Of a stretch of DNA of 64,000 nt, positions 25,836-34,683 are shown in pieces. How positions within the stretch are numbered: the stretch's first letter is position 1; each line of letters begins with the position of its first letter. The position numbers and the translations under genes were made by a program. Source of the DNA: CAVXJN01 sp963762165 (GTDB lineage Bacteria; Pseudomonadota; Gammaproteobacteria; JASBUN01); the NCBI GenBank assembly GCA_963762165.1, contig CAVXJN010000001.1, forward strand, positions 868,001 through 932,000, read 5' to 3'. Below the pieces are notes generated by a model. That model worked only from the letters and a program-made list of their open reading frames with translations, had not been told where the DNA came from and searched no databases.

Positions 25836-28373
25836 ATGCACAATAGCCTGCGTACCCGCTACGCAGCGGTCGCGATGTTGCTGAGCCTACCGGTACTGGC
25901 AGGCGCGTTCCTGGCCAATGAAAACGTCAGCGGCGCCCGCAATCAGACCTCCGCCAACATCGAGTCGCGCAAGCAAGTATTGCAGCTTACCCGTTACATC
26001 CGCGATTCGGTGTGGCGCGCCAGACAATCCCTGGAAAGTTTTCTGCTCGAGCCCTCGCTGACCCGGCACGGCAAGCGCGTGCACGAATATTTGGGCCAAG
26101 CCCTGACCTATACGGCCGCACTCAGCCAGGCGCCGTGGGTACGCGAACACGAGCAGAACCGGGCGCTGGCGGAATTGAGCCAATTCCTGCAGCAGTTGGA
26201 CAGGGCTGCCGATGCATTGATCGAAACCCGTCTGCATGCCACCAAGCAATATCCGGCGTTGGCGCTTGCTCGCGACCCCATGCTCTATCAGAACCAGCTC
26301 TTCTACACCGCCGCGTCACTGGCAATGGACGAAGTCCTCAGCAGCAAAGACGCGCACCAGGGCAATGTGTACACCGCCCTGGTCCAGAGCCGCCACTTGT
26401 GGGCGCAAATGATCGCCACCTTCCGCATGTATCTGGCCAACCGCCTGGGTTCGTTCGATATCGACTCACTGCCAAGCCAGGAACATGACATCGATCTGCA
26501 ACTGGACGAAGTCGAACGCCAGTTCGCATTCCTGGGTCGGGAGGAAGCCGCTGGTCGGCTGGGCCTGGTCACCGAGCAATCGTTGAAAGACATGCGCGCC
26601 GCGACCCACACCTGGAAACAGGCATTCGCGGAGGTGAAACGAATTCATCGCACCAACATCTGGCGCGCCGACGCCAATATCGTCCACGAGCAAATCGATC
26701 CGCTCCTGGACAAGACGTGGAATATATTGCTGGGCTTCGACACCGCCATCGAACTGTCGGCGGCGAGCGACGTCAAAGGACTCAACGAAGTGGCACAGGC
26801 CCAGTCACGTTTGCTCTGGTCGCTGACCATAACGGCGCTGCTGTTCATCGCCGTCGGCTTCTTTGCCTTGGAGCGCTGGATTCTCAAACCGATCGCGATC
26901 GTCGCCGAAGCATTGAAAGCAGAAGCCGGCGGCCGCGCGGCGGCGCGCGCCCTGCCAGCGGCAAATTCGAAAGAAACCCGCAATCTGGTCGAAGCGTTCA
27001 CCGAGATGCGCCGGCAGGTGCACAGCCGGCAGGTAGCACTGGAACATCAGGCACTGCACGATTCGCTCACCCTGCTGCCGAATCGCACGCTGTTGCTCGA
27101 CCGTCTGCAACACGCGATCACGACTGCACAGCGCGAACATTGCAATCTTGCACTGCTGATGATGGACCTGGACCGGTTCAAGGAAATCAACGACACCCTG
27201 GGACATCAGATCGGTGATCGCCTACTGCAGGAAGTGGGACGACGATTGTTGGACATGGTGCGCGAGAGCGACACGGTGGCGCGTCTGGGGGGCGACGAAT
27301 TTGCGCTGGTGCTGACAGGTGCCGATGCCGAGCACGCACGGCGGATCGCGAACAAGGCCCTCGATACGTTGGAAGACGTATTCCGGATCGAAGGACATCA
27401 GCTGTACGTCGGCGCGAGCCTTGGCATCGCGGTCTTCCCCCACCACGGCACCACCGCGCAAACGTTGATCCAGCGCGCTGACGTGGCCATGTACGTCGCC
27501 AAGCGCAACAAGCTGCGCCAGACCGTATACGACCCGAATCAGGACCAACACAGTGTCGGCCGCTTGTCGTTGATGACCGATCTGCGTGAGGCCATCGACG
27601 GCGGCGTCCTGGAACTGCACTATCAACCGGTCCTCGACATCGGCAGCACGCTGGTCACCGGTTTCGAGGCGCTGTTGCGCTGGCACCATCCTCAACACGG
27701 CAAGATCGCGCCCGACGAAATCATACCTCTTGCCGAACAGACGGGGCTGATACAACCGCTGACGCGCTGGGTCTTGGAGCACGCGATCAAGACCTGCGCG
27801 GCATGGCGTCACGAATACCCGGACCTTGGTATCTCCGTGAACCTCTCCGCCCATAATCTGCAGGATGTCCGCTTACTGGAACATCTCTCGATCTACCTGG
27901 AACGTCATGATCTGCCTGCGCAGTTCCTGACCCTGGAGCTGACCGAAAGCGCGATGATGTCGGATCCGGAAAACGGTCTGCGGATATTGAATGAAATCGA
28001 CGCCAAGGGCATCGCCATCGCCGTGGATGATTTCGGCACCGGCTTCTCTTCCCTGGCCTATCTCAAGCAACTGCCGGTCGACAAGCTCAAGATCGACAAG
28101 TCCTTCGTCAGCCAGATGTGCCAAGACGACAACGATGCCGTAATCGTGCGTTCCACCATCGACCTGGCCCATAACCTGGGTTTGCGCGTGGTTGCCGAAG
28201 GTGTCGAAGACCGGGAAACCTGGGACTTGCTGCAGATACTGCGCTGTGACGAGGCCCAGGGTTATCATATGAGCTCACCGATGGCCGAGGATGCCGTGCG
28301 GGATTGGTTGCCAGCCCACTATCGCGGGACATCCCGCAAGGTCTGCCCGATTCGCCCCCGCGCGGTCGATTGA
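25836..28373 (+). CDS. Membrane GGDEF-EAL protein with long helical periplasmic domain
   Basis: 845 residues from ATG 25836 (TTG 25824 is the other choice). Order: membrane span (about 10-26), a long helical periplasmic region of about 300 residues (similar in shape to chemoreceptor four-helix sensors, not assignable to a named domain), span 2 (about 327-348), a HAMP-like linker, GGDEF (485-489 in RLGGDEF) and EAL (611-613 in FEALLRW). The inhibition site RESD at 476-479 is intact. The EAL active-site segments LELTESAMM and IAVDDFGTGFSSLAYLK are complete, so synthesis or breakdown of c-di-GMP is possible. Confidence 0.92.
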   Translation: MHNSLRTRYAAVAMLLSLPVLAGAFLANENVSGARNQTSANIESRKQVLQLTRYIRDSVWRARQSLESFLLEPSLTRHGKRVHEYLGQALTYTAALSQAPWVREHEQNRALAELSQFLQQLDRAADALIETRLHATKQYPALALARDPMLYQNQLFYTAASLAMDEVLSSKDAHQGNVYTALVQSRHLWAQMIATFRMYLANRLGSFDIDSLPSQEHDIDLQLDEVERQFAFLGREEAAGRLGLVTEQSLKDMRAATHTWKQAFAEVKRIHRTNIWRADANIVHEQIDPLLDKTWNILLGFDTAIELSAASDVKGLNEVAQAQSRLLWSLTITALLFIAVGFFALERWILKPIAIVAEALKAEAGGRAAARALPAANSKETRNLVEAFTEMRRQVHSRQVALEHQALHDSLTLLPNRTLLLDRLQHAITTAQREHCNLALLMMDLDRFKEINDTLGHQIGDRLLQEVGRRLLDMVRESDTVARLGGDEFALVLTGADAEHARRIANKALDTLEDVFRIEGHQLYVGASLGIAVFPHHGTTAQTLIQRADVAMYVAKRNKLRQTVYDPNQDQHSVGRLSLMTDLREAIDGGVLELHYQPVLDIGSTLVTGFEALLRWHHPQHGKIAPDEIIPLAEQTGLIQPLTRWVLEHAIKTCAAWRHEYPDLGISVNLSAHNLQDVRLLEHLSIYLERHDLPAQFLTLELTESAMMSDPENGLRILNEIDAKGIAIAVDDFGTGFSSLAYLKQLPVDKLKIDKSFVSQMCQDDNDAVIVRSTIDLAHNLGLRVVAEGVEDRETWDLLQILRCDEAQGYHMSSPMAEDAVRDWLPAHYRGTSRKVCPIRPRAVD

Positions 28374-28423
28374 TCCCAGGCGAGAACGAAACCACGGCCG
28401 TCCTTCGACGGCGGGCTTGGAAA

Positions 28424-28984
28424 ATGAAATATTGCAGTCAGTGTGCGGGCCCATTGACCCTGATGGTGCCCGAGGGCGACAACCTACCGCGTCACGTCTG
28501 CGACCGGTGCGGCGCGATTCACTACCAGAATCCAAAGATCGTCGCCGGCTGCATCCCTGAATGGCGCGACCGGATTTTGTTGTGCCGCCGCGCCATCGAG
28601 CCCCGTTACGGACTCTGGACCCTGCCCGCCGGCTTCATGGAGAACGGCGAAACCACCGCTGAAGGCGCGGCCCGCGAAACCCTCGAGGAAGCCAATGCCC
28701 AGGTCGAGATATGCGGCCTGTATGCTTTGTTCAACATTCCGCACATCAGCCAGGTCTACCTCATGTTTCGCGCCCGGCTGTTGAATGAGCACTTCGGCCC
28801 CGGCAGCGAGAGCCTGGAGGTGGAACTTTTCAACGAAGCCGATATTCCCTGGCAGGAATTGGCATTTCCGGTCGTGCGCGAGACATTGCGACGCTATTTC
28901 GAAGATCGACGCCGTGGTGAGTATCCGCTGCAGATGGGCGACATCACGCCGGATATGAAACAGCGCATGGGACGGCCCTGGTAG
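28424..28984 (+). CDS. Nudix hydrolase with N-terminal zinc ribbon
   Basis: 186 residues from ATG 28424. It opens with a CxxC zinc ribbon (MKYCSQCAGPL, then HVCDRCGAIHYQNP), of the Nudix_N_2 type found before nucleotide-diphosphate hydrolases. The Nudix box GFMENGETTAEGAARETLEE follows the strand YGLWTLPAG. Likely hydrolyses a nucleoside diphosphate derivative such as NADH or ADP-ribose; the exact substrate is unknown. It starts 50 bases after the GGDEF-EAL gene and converges on purT. Confidence 0.9.
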   Translation: MKYCSQCAGPLTLMVPEGDNLPRHVCDRCGAIHYQNPKIVAGCIPEWRDRILLCRRAIEPRYGLWTLPAGFMENGETTAEGAARETLEEANAQVEICGLYALFNIPHISQVYLMFRARLLNEHFGPGSESLEVELFNEADIPWQELAFPVVRETLRRYFEDRRRGEYPLQMGDITPDMKQRMGRPW

Positions 28985-28997
28985 CCCGGGACCGGGG

Positions 28998-30200
28998 CTA
29001 TTCCGCGGGCAGCGGCCGCACCCGTCCGGCGCACTGCTTGGCGCGCTCCCGCGCCTCGGCGACATCCGCGGCATTGGCCAGCGCCACGCCCATGCGTCGA
29101 CGGACAAAAGCCTCGGGTTTGCCGAACAGGCGCAAATCACTGCCCGGCACGCGCAGCGCCTCGTCCACGCCTTCGTAGACGATGCCGCGGGCATCGACGC
29201 CGCCGTAAATCACCGCGCTGGCGCCCGGTTGGCGCAAGCCAACGTCCACCGGCAAGCCCAATACGGCACGCGCATGCAGTTCGAATTCACTTTGCATCTG
29301 GCTGCAAAGCGTCACCAGGCCGGTGTCGTGGGGTCGCGGACTGACTTCGCTGAACCATACCCGGTCGCCGCGGACAAAGAGTTCGACGCCGAAGATGCCC
29401 CGGCCGCCGAGATTGGCGGTTACCGCACCGGCCACCTCCCGGGCGCGCTTGAGCGCGGTCGGGCTCATGGCTTGCGGCTGCCAGCTCTCGACATAATCGC
29501 CACGCTCCTGCACATGACCGATGGGCTCGCAAAAATGGGTTTCTACTTGGCCGTCAGCGCCCAATGCGCGCACAGTGAGCAGCGTGATCTCATAATCGAA
29601 CTCCACCATTTCCTCGGCAATCACACGGCCGCGGTTGACGCGGCCGCCGCTCATGGCGTAGCTCCATGCTTTATCGATATCAGCCGGTTCGCGGACCGTG
29701 GTCTGTCCCTTGCCCGATGAGGACATTACCGGTTTGACGATGCACGGGTAGCCGATGCCACCGTCGATCGCCATACGCAACTGCTCGACAGTGTCCGCGA
29801 AAGCGTAACGGGATGTCGGTAGTTCCAGTTCCTCGGCCGCCAGCCGGCGTATGCCTTCGCGGTTCATGGTCAATTGCACCGCACGCGCAGTCGGCACGAC
29901 TTCGGCAACGCCTTGTTCGGCGATTTGCGCCAGCGCATCGGTCGCGATCGCCTCGATTTCGGGCACCACGATGCGGGGTTTCTCCCGCTCGATCAATGCC
30001 CGCAGCTCATCGCCATTTGTCATGTCGATGACGTGCGCCCGATGCGCAACCTGGTGGCCGGGCGCGCCGGCGTAACGGTCGACGCCGATGACTTCGACAC
30101 CGAACCGTTGCAAGGAAATGATGACCTCCTTTCCCAGTTCGCCGCAGCCGAGCAGCATCACGCGCGTGGCGGACGGAGATAAGGGCGTTCCAATTCGCAC
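28998..30200 (-). CDS. purT: Formate-dependent phosphoribosylglycinamide formyltransferase
   Basis: 400 residues from GTG 30200, with CGGAG upstream. ATP-grasp enzyme that makes formyl-GAR from formate in purine synthesis. Motifs: VMLLGCGELGKEVIISLQRF, the ATP-grasp Lys region PCIVKPVMSSSGKGQ, EEMVEFDYEITLLTVRA, FCEPIGHVQERGDYVESWQP and VSPRPHDTGLVTL. All parts are intact and the length is standard. It lies downstream of the flavin reductase gene on the same strand with 34 bases between them. Confidence 0.96.
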   Translation of the reverse strand: MRIGTPLSPSATRVMLLGCGELGKEVIISLQRFGVEVIGVDRYAGAPGHQVAHRAHVIDMTNGDELRALIEREKPRIVVPEIEAIATDALAQIAEQGVAEVVPTARAVQLTMNREGIRRLAAEELELPTSRYAFADTVEQLRMAIDGGIGYPCIVKPVMSSSGKGQTTVREPADIDKAWSYAMSGGRVNRGRVIAEEMVEFDYEITLLTVRALGADGQVETHFCEPIGHVQERGDYVESWQPQAMSPTALKRAREVAGAVTANLGGRGIFGVELFVRGDRVWFSEVSPRPHDTGLVTLCSQMQSEFELHARAVLGLPVDVGLRQPGASAVIYGGVDARGIVYEGVDEALRVPGSDLRLFGKPEAFVRRRMGVALANAADVAEARERAKQCAGRVRPLPAE

Positions 30201-30234
30201 GAATGACTCCGATCGCAGTTTATAAACGGGCGCC

Positions 30235-31290
30235 TCAGTAGCGCTCTATGTGATCCACGAACAATCGTTCTTCGGGCAGCGCGTAATCGGTCAGGATTCT
30301 CTTCGCCGCAGCCAGGATGGATCGCGGCCCGCTCGCGTACACGTCGAAGTCGCTCAAATCCGGGTAATCCGCGATGACACGCGCGCCCGCAAGCGCCATC
30401 GCCCTTTCCGCCGCGGGCAATTGCGCGATTTCGTCTCCCGGCTGCTGCGACAGCCCGGCGTTGCCGTCGTGCTCGACTTGCGCCATCACCGGTGTAAACA
30501 CGAAGTCATCGAGCGCATCCTGCCAGGAACGGCAATAGTTGGCCAAGTAGTGGTCGGTTTCGTCGCGGCCCATCCAGTACAAATGCATATGCTGCTGCTT
30601 TTCCAGCGCGATTGCGTGTTCGATCAAACTTTTGATGGACGCGAAACCGGTTTCGTAGGCGAGATAGATGATCGGTCGGCGTGAAGCCTCGTCGAGCGTG
30701 AAACCACCGAACGGCCCTTCTATTTCGACCTTGTCCCGGGGCTTTAGATCGCCGAATACATGTTGCGAGAAGGGATCACCGGGTACGTTGCGGACATGGA
30801 ATTGCAGGAACATGCCATTGCAGGGACAACTGGCGATGGACTTGTTGCGCGGTGCAAGGCCGTCGATGCGCAATGTGGCGTGCTGACCGGCCAGGAAGCG
30901 CAGCGTATGGCTTCGCGGCGTGCGCAGATGCAGTATTATGACATCCGCGACCGGCTGTTCGATCTTGTACACCGTCGTAGTCAAGGTTTCCGGCGCAATA
31001 TCCGCTGGACTACCCGCTTCATCGGCTTCGATCAGCAGATTTTCGGTGGTCTTCGCACAACACAGCAATACGACACCAAGGTCGCGTTCCGCCTGTTTGA
31101 TCACGTAGTCGTGGGGCAGTTCTTCGCTCAAGCTGCCCGAAATCAGCTTTGCGCGGCAGTCGCCGCAGGTGCCGTTACTGCAGTTGTAGTTGATCGATAC
31201 GCCTGATCGCAGCGCCGCTTCCAGCACTGTCTCGCCGGGCTCGACGAAAAACTCCTTGCCGCTCGGCAGCAACGTGACCCTGGCGGTCAT
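30235..31290 (-). CDS. [2Fe-2S]/flavin NAD(P)H oxidoreductase (AscD/DdhD-like)
   Basis: 351 residues. The N-terminal plant-type ferredoxin domain has its cluster Cys at 37, 42, 45 and 77 or 78 (YNCSNGTCGDCRAK, VLLCCAK). It is followed by an FAD-binding domain (LRFLAGQHATLRIDG, NKSIASCPCNGMF, GPFGGFTL) and an NAD(P)-binding domain (PIIYLAYETGFASIKSLIEH, DFDVYASGP). The ferredoxin-first order is that of CDP-6-deoxyglucoseen reductase-like enzymes. Partner enzyme not evident. Its start overlaps the ygiQ stop by four bases, so the two are translationally coupled. Confidence 0.83.
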   Translation of the reverse strand: MTARVTLLPSGKEFFVEPGETVLEAALRSGVSINYNCSNGTCGDCRAKLISGSLSEELPHDYVIKQAERDLGVVLLCCAKTTENLLIEADEAGSPADIAPETLTTTVYKIEQPVADVIILHLRTPRSHTLRFLAGQHATLRIDGLAPRNKSIASCPCNGMFLQFHVRNVPGDPFSQHVFGDLKPRDKVEIEGPFGGFTLDEASRRPIIYLAYETGFASIKSLIEHAIALEKQQHMHLYWMGRDETDHYLANYCRSWQDALDDFVFTPVMAQVEHDGNAGLSQQPGDEIAQLPAAERAMALAGARVIADYPDLSDFDVYASGPRSILAAAKRILTDYALPEERLFVDHIERY

Positions 31291-33488
31291 GTTCCGCGCC
31301 GGCGCCGGCCGCCGCCGTTGGCCTTCGCTCCCGGATTCGATTGCTTCTTGGCGCTCACACGCTTGCCGTCCGCGGCGGGCGGCAAACCGGTGTGTTGCGT
31401 GAGAAACACCTTACCGGGCGCCGGCTTCTGCCGCCCCCGGTGAGCCGTACCTGCAGGCTGGAAGCGCGGTACCAAATGTCGTTTACCGTTGCCGATGAGA
31501 TCTGCGCGGCCCATGCGCTTGAGCGCATCGCGCAGCAGCGGCCAGTTGTCCGGATCGTGATAGCGCAGGAACGCCTTGTGCAGGCGCCGTACCCGCAATC
31601 CGCGCGGCACAGGCACCGTTTCGCCGTTGCGCCGCACCCGGCGCAAGGGATTGGTGCCGGAATGGTACATTGCCGTCGCGGTCGCCATGGGCGAAGGCAG
31701 GAACGTCTGCACCTGGTCGGCGCGAAAGCCGTTGCGCTTCAACCAGAGCGCCAGATTCAGCATGTCTTCATCGCGGGTCCCGGGATGCGCGGCGATGAAG
31801 TACGGTATCAGATACTGCTGCTTCCCCGCTTCGCGGGAGAATTTGTCGAACAGCTCCTTGAAGCGGTCATAAGCGCCCATGCCCGGCTTCATCATTTTCG
31901 TCAACGGACCTTGTTCGGTGTGTTCCGGCGCGATTTTTAGATACCCGCCGACATGATGGGTCACCAGTTCCTTGACATATTCCGGCGACCGGATTGCCAG
32001 GTCGTAACGCAGACCGGATGCGACCAGGATTTTTTTCACGCCGGGCAGCGCGCGCGCCCGTCGGTACAAGCCGATCAGCGCCGAATGGTCGGTGTCGAGG
32101 TTGTTGCAGATATCGGGATACACGCACGAAGGCCGCCTGCACGCGCTTTCGATGTTGGGATCCTTGCAAGCCAGGCGGTACATGTTGGCGGTGGGTCCGC
32201 CGACGTCGGAGATGACCCCGGTGAACCCCGGCACCGAGTCACGGATGGTTTCGATTTCGCGAATCACGGAATCTTCGGACCGGCTTTGGATGATGCGTCC
32301 CTCGTGTTCGGTGATGGAACAGAAGGTGCAGCCGCCAAAGCAACCGCGCATGATGTTCACCGAGAAACGGATCATCTCGTACGCGGGAATCCGCGCGTCG
32401 GCGTAGCCGCTATGGGGCCGACGGGTGTAGGGCAACTCGAACACCCCGTCGAGTTCCTTGGTGCTCAGCGGTATCGGCGGCGGATTGATCCACACATCGC
32501 GATCGCCGTGGCGCTGCACCAGCGCCCGGGCGTTACCGGGATTGGTTTCCAGGTGCAGCACGCGGGAGGCGTGGGCATAGAGCACCGGATCATCGCGCAC
32601 GGCCTCAAAGCTTGGCATGCGAATCACAGTGCGGGCGGGGTCGCGCTTCGGCACCCGGCGCTGGAAGCGCACGGCGGTGCCGCCGCCCAGCTCCGCAGTC
32701 GGGTCGGCGGCCGGCGTGCAGCCCGCCTGGGGCGCGTTGGCCGCATAGGGATCGGGGTGGGAAGCCACCGGTCCAGGCAGGTCGATATCGCTGGAGTCCA
32801 CCTCCGCCCAGCCTTCGGGCAGCGACCGCACCAAAGCGGTCCCGCGCAGATCGTGCAGATCTGCGACGGTTTCGCCGGCGGCAAGGCGGTGTGCAATTTC
32901 AACTACCTGGCGTTCGCCGTTGCCGTACACCAGCAGATCCGCCTTGGCGTCGAGCAGCACCGAGCGGCGCACTTTATCGACCCAATAATCGTAGTGGGCG
33001 ATACGGCGCAAGCTGGCTTCGATGCCGCCGATGATCACCGGCACGGCTTTGAAGGCTTCACGGCAACGCTGGCTGTATACGACTACGGATCGGTCGGGTC
33101 GACGACCGCCCGCGCCGCCGGGCGTATAGGCGTCATCCGATCTGCGTTTGCGATCCGCAGTGTAGCGGTTGACCATGGAATCCATGTTGCCGGCAGTGAC
33201 ACCGAAAAACAGATTCGGTGCGCCGAGGGCCCGGAAATCGTGCACACAACGCCAGTCCGGCTGCGAGATGATTCCGACCCGAAAACCCTGCGCCTCGAGC
33301 ACGCGGCCAATCACGGCCATGCCAAAGCTGGGATGATCGACGTAGGCATCACCGGTCACCAGAACAACGTCGCAGGAGTCCCAGCCGAGCGCATCCATCT
33401 CCGCCCTCGAAGTGGGCAGTTCCGGCGCGGGCCCGAAGCGATGGGCCCAGAATTTGCGGCGGGAAAAAAGTTCGGTGGCGCGATGCAT
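31287..33488 (-). CDS. ygiQ: YgiQ-family radical SAM protein
   Basis: 733 residues from ATG 33488. The radical SAM cluster motif CxxxCxxC is in IMRGCFGGCTFCSITEHEG. N-terminal cobalamin-domain-like strands VVLVTGDAYVDHPSFG and VGIISQPDWRCVHDFRALG precede it. Further family segments are VVVYSQRCREAF, VIIGGIEASLRRIAHYDYW and YLKIAPEHTEQGPLTKMMKP. The protein ends in a basic Gly/Arg-rich tail. Biochemical role still undefined in the family. Its end overlaps the flavin/iron-sulfur reductase start, which could supply electrons for radical SAM chemistry (inference). Confidence 0.93.
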   Translation of the reverse strand: MHRATELFSRRKFWAHRFGPAPELPTSRAEMDALGWDSCDVVLVTGDAYVDHPSFGMAVIGRVLEAQGFRVGIISQPDWRCVHDFRALGAPNLFFGVTAGNMDSMVNRYTADRKRRSDDAYTPGGAGGRRPDRSVVVYSQRCREAFKAVPVIIGGIEASLRRIAHYDYWVDKVRRSVLLDAKADLLVYGNGERQVVEIAHRLAAGETVADLHDLRGTALVRSLPEGWAEVDSSDIDLPGPVASHPDPYAANAPQAGCTPAADPTAELGGGTAVRFQRRVPKRDPARTVIRMPSFEAVRDDPVLYAHASRVLHLETNPGNARALVQRHGDRDVWINPPPIPLSTKELDGVFELPYTRRPHSGYADARIPAYEMIRFSVNIMRGCFGGCTFCSITEHEGRIIQSRSEDSVIREIETIRDSVPGFTGVISDVGGPTANMYRLACKDPNIESACRRPSCVYPDICNNLDTDHSALIGLYRRARALPGVKKILVASGLRYDLAIRSPEYVKELVTHHVGGYLKIAPEHTEQGPLTKMMKPGMGAYDRFKELFDKFSREAGKQQYLIPYFIAAHPGTRDEDMLNLALWLKRNGFRADQVQTFLPSPMATATAMYHSGTNPLRRVRRNGETVPVPRGLRVRRLHKAFLRYHDPDNWPLLRDALKRMGRADLIGNGKRHLVPRFQPAGTAHRGRQKPAPGKVFLTQHTGLPPAADGKRVSAKKQSNPGAKANGGGRRRRGT

Positions 33489-33629
33489 GGTTTTGGATCT
33501 CGGCGAGCGGCCTGCGGGCAAAGGCCGAAAAACGTGAAGAAGTATATCAGCTCCCGGCCTCGACCCCATAACCATCGGCGGATACCGTGCGGCTTGTGTT
33601 CCTTTGCCAGCGGCGTCATTCTGACGCCC

Positions 33630-33836
33630 ATGCAACCGCACGAAATTGAAGCCATTCGCCAGCGGCTGGCGGCGTTACGTATCGAGCACCGGGATCTCGA
33701 CAGCGCCATTACGAGCCTCGAATCGGCCGCCTACATCGATCAGCTTCAGTTGCGGCGTCTGAAGAAGCGCAAGCTTTATCTCAAAGACCTCATCGAACGT
33801 CTGGAAAGCAAACTCATCCCCGACCTCAACGCCTGA
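33630..33836 (+). CDS. DUF465 (YdcH-type) small protein
   Basis: 68 residues from ATG 33630. Highly charged, mostly helical, with the DUF465 pattern HRDLDSAITSLESAAYIDQL, then QLRRLKKRKLYLKDLIERLE. Function unknown. It is divergent to ygiQ over about 140 bases and is followed by a stretch of 175 bases without a gene. Confidence 0.85.
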   Translation: MQPHEIEAIRQRLAALRIEHRDLDSAITSLESAAYIDQLQLRRLKKRKLYLKDLIERLESKLIPDLNA

Positions 33837-34011
33837 GAGGCCACCCCGGCTGCACTGCGCGTGTGCAAAGTCGACCGGGTTCGCCCTATTTCGGCGCCGT
33901 GGCCGAATGCCCCGTTGACGTAACGTCTTGTTTCCCGGCCGCGGGTGCTTGGCCGCAGTTGGTCTAAAATCTGCTTGCTACGATCCGACAAGGAGTGGAT
34001 GGAGAGCTGGC

Positions 34012-34293
34012 ATGAGCGAACCCAGGGTCTACGGCGATCTTTTCGCCATGGTCCGTCCATGGGACCGAAAGCGGCTGCGCGAATTCCTCGGCCATCCATC
34101 CGACGCCGGCTGGGAGACCGTCAGGCGCCTGATTGTCATTCCCATGCCCCTGACCACACTGGAAATGGCCGTATGGCAGGTCAATGTCCATGGCCAGGGC
34201 GAATTTCCCGATCCATTTACCGTTTACCGCGCGCTACGGCACGCCCGCGACACGTATACTGCATACTTGCGGGCATTGCGCGGGCCCGCATGA
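34012..34293 (+). CDS. Hypothetical protein
   Basis: 93 residues from ATG 34012. Soluble, no signal peptide: VYGDLFAMVRPWDRKRLREF, LIVIPMPLTTLEMAVWQVNV, then YRALRHARDTYTAYLRAL. No family recognised. The reading frame is free of shadows with better composition and is followed 46 bases later by the DUF2934 gene on the same strand. Confidence 0.6.
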   Translation: MSEPRVYGDLFAMVRPWDRKRLREFLGHPSDAGWETVRRLIVIPMPLTTLEMAVWQVNVHGQGEFPDPFTVYRALRHARDTYTAYLRALRGPA

Positions 34294-34339
34294 TGAGCAC
34301 GTTCACCCCTAGCACGTTCGTTTACACGGAGGTTTTTGC

Positions 34340-34660
34340 ATGAGCGACGTTCCCACCCCAGGGCAGTCCGTTCCACCCAAGCGCAAGCGCAGCAAAGCGC
34401 CCGCGCCGACCAGCGCGACGCAACCGAAAAAGGCCGCGGCGAAGAACAAACCTCCGAGGGCCAAGGCCGACAAAGTCAAACCCTCTCCGGCCGCCGAACC
34501 GCCGCCGGCCACCACGGTGATTGCCGCCGAAGAACGCTGGCGGCTAATTGCGGAGACGGCATATCTTCGCGCCGAGCAACGAGGTTTCGAACACGGCGAC
34601 CCGATCAACGATTGGCTCGAAGCGGAACGGGAGGTGGACGCGCGCCTGAAACGCGCTTGA
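34340..34660 (+). CDS. DUF2934 protein with Lys/Pro/Ala-rich N-terminus
   Basis: 106 residues. The first ~60 are a low-complexity basic region (PPKRKRSKAPAP, KKAAAKNKPPRAK), like histone-H1-type tails, and may bind nucleic acid. The C-terminal 45 residues are the DUF2934 domain: ERWRLIAETAYLRAEQRGFE and DPINDWLEAEREVDARL. An ATG with GGAGG about ten bases upstream supports the start. Function unknown. Confidence 0.8.
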   Translation: MSDVPTPGQSVPPKRKRSKAPAPTSATQPKKAAAKNKPPRAKADKVKPSPAAEPPPATTVIAAEERWRLIAETAYLRAEQRGFEHGDPINDWLEAEREVDARLKRA

Positions 34661-34683
34661 GCGATCCGACAGACTCGGGAAAA

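Noticed and set aside
31953..33629. A long plus-strand frame opposite ygiQ
   Set aside because: Antisense shadow of YgiQ. Only its last 68 codons (from ATG 33630) are a real gene, the DUF465 protein.
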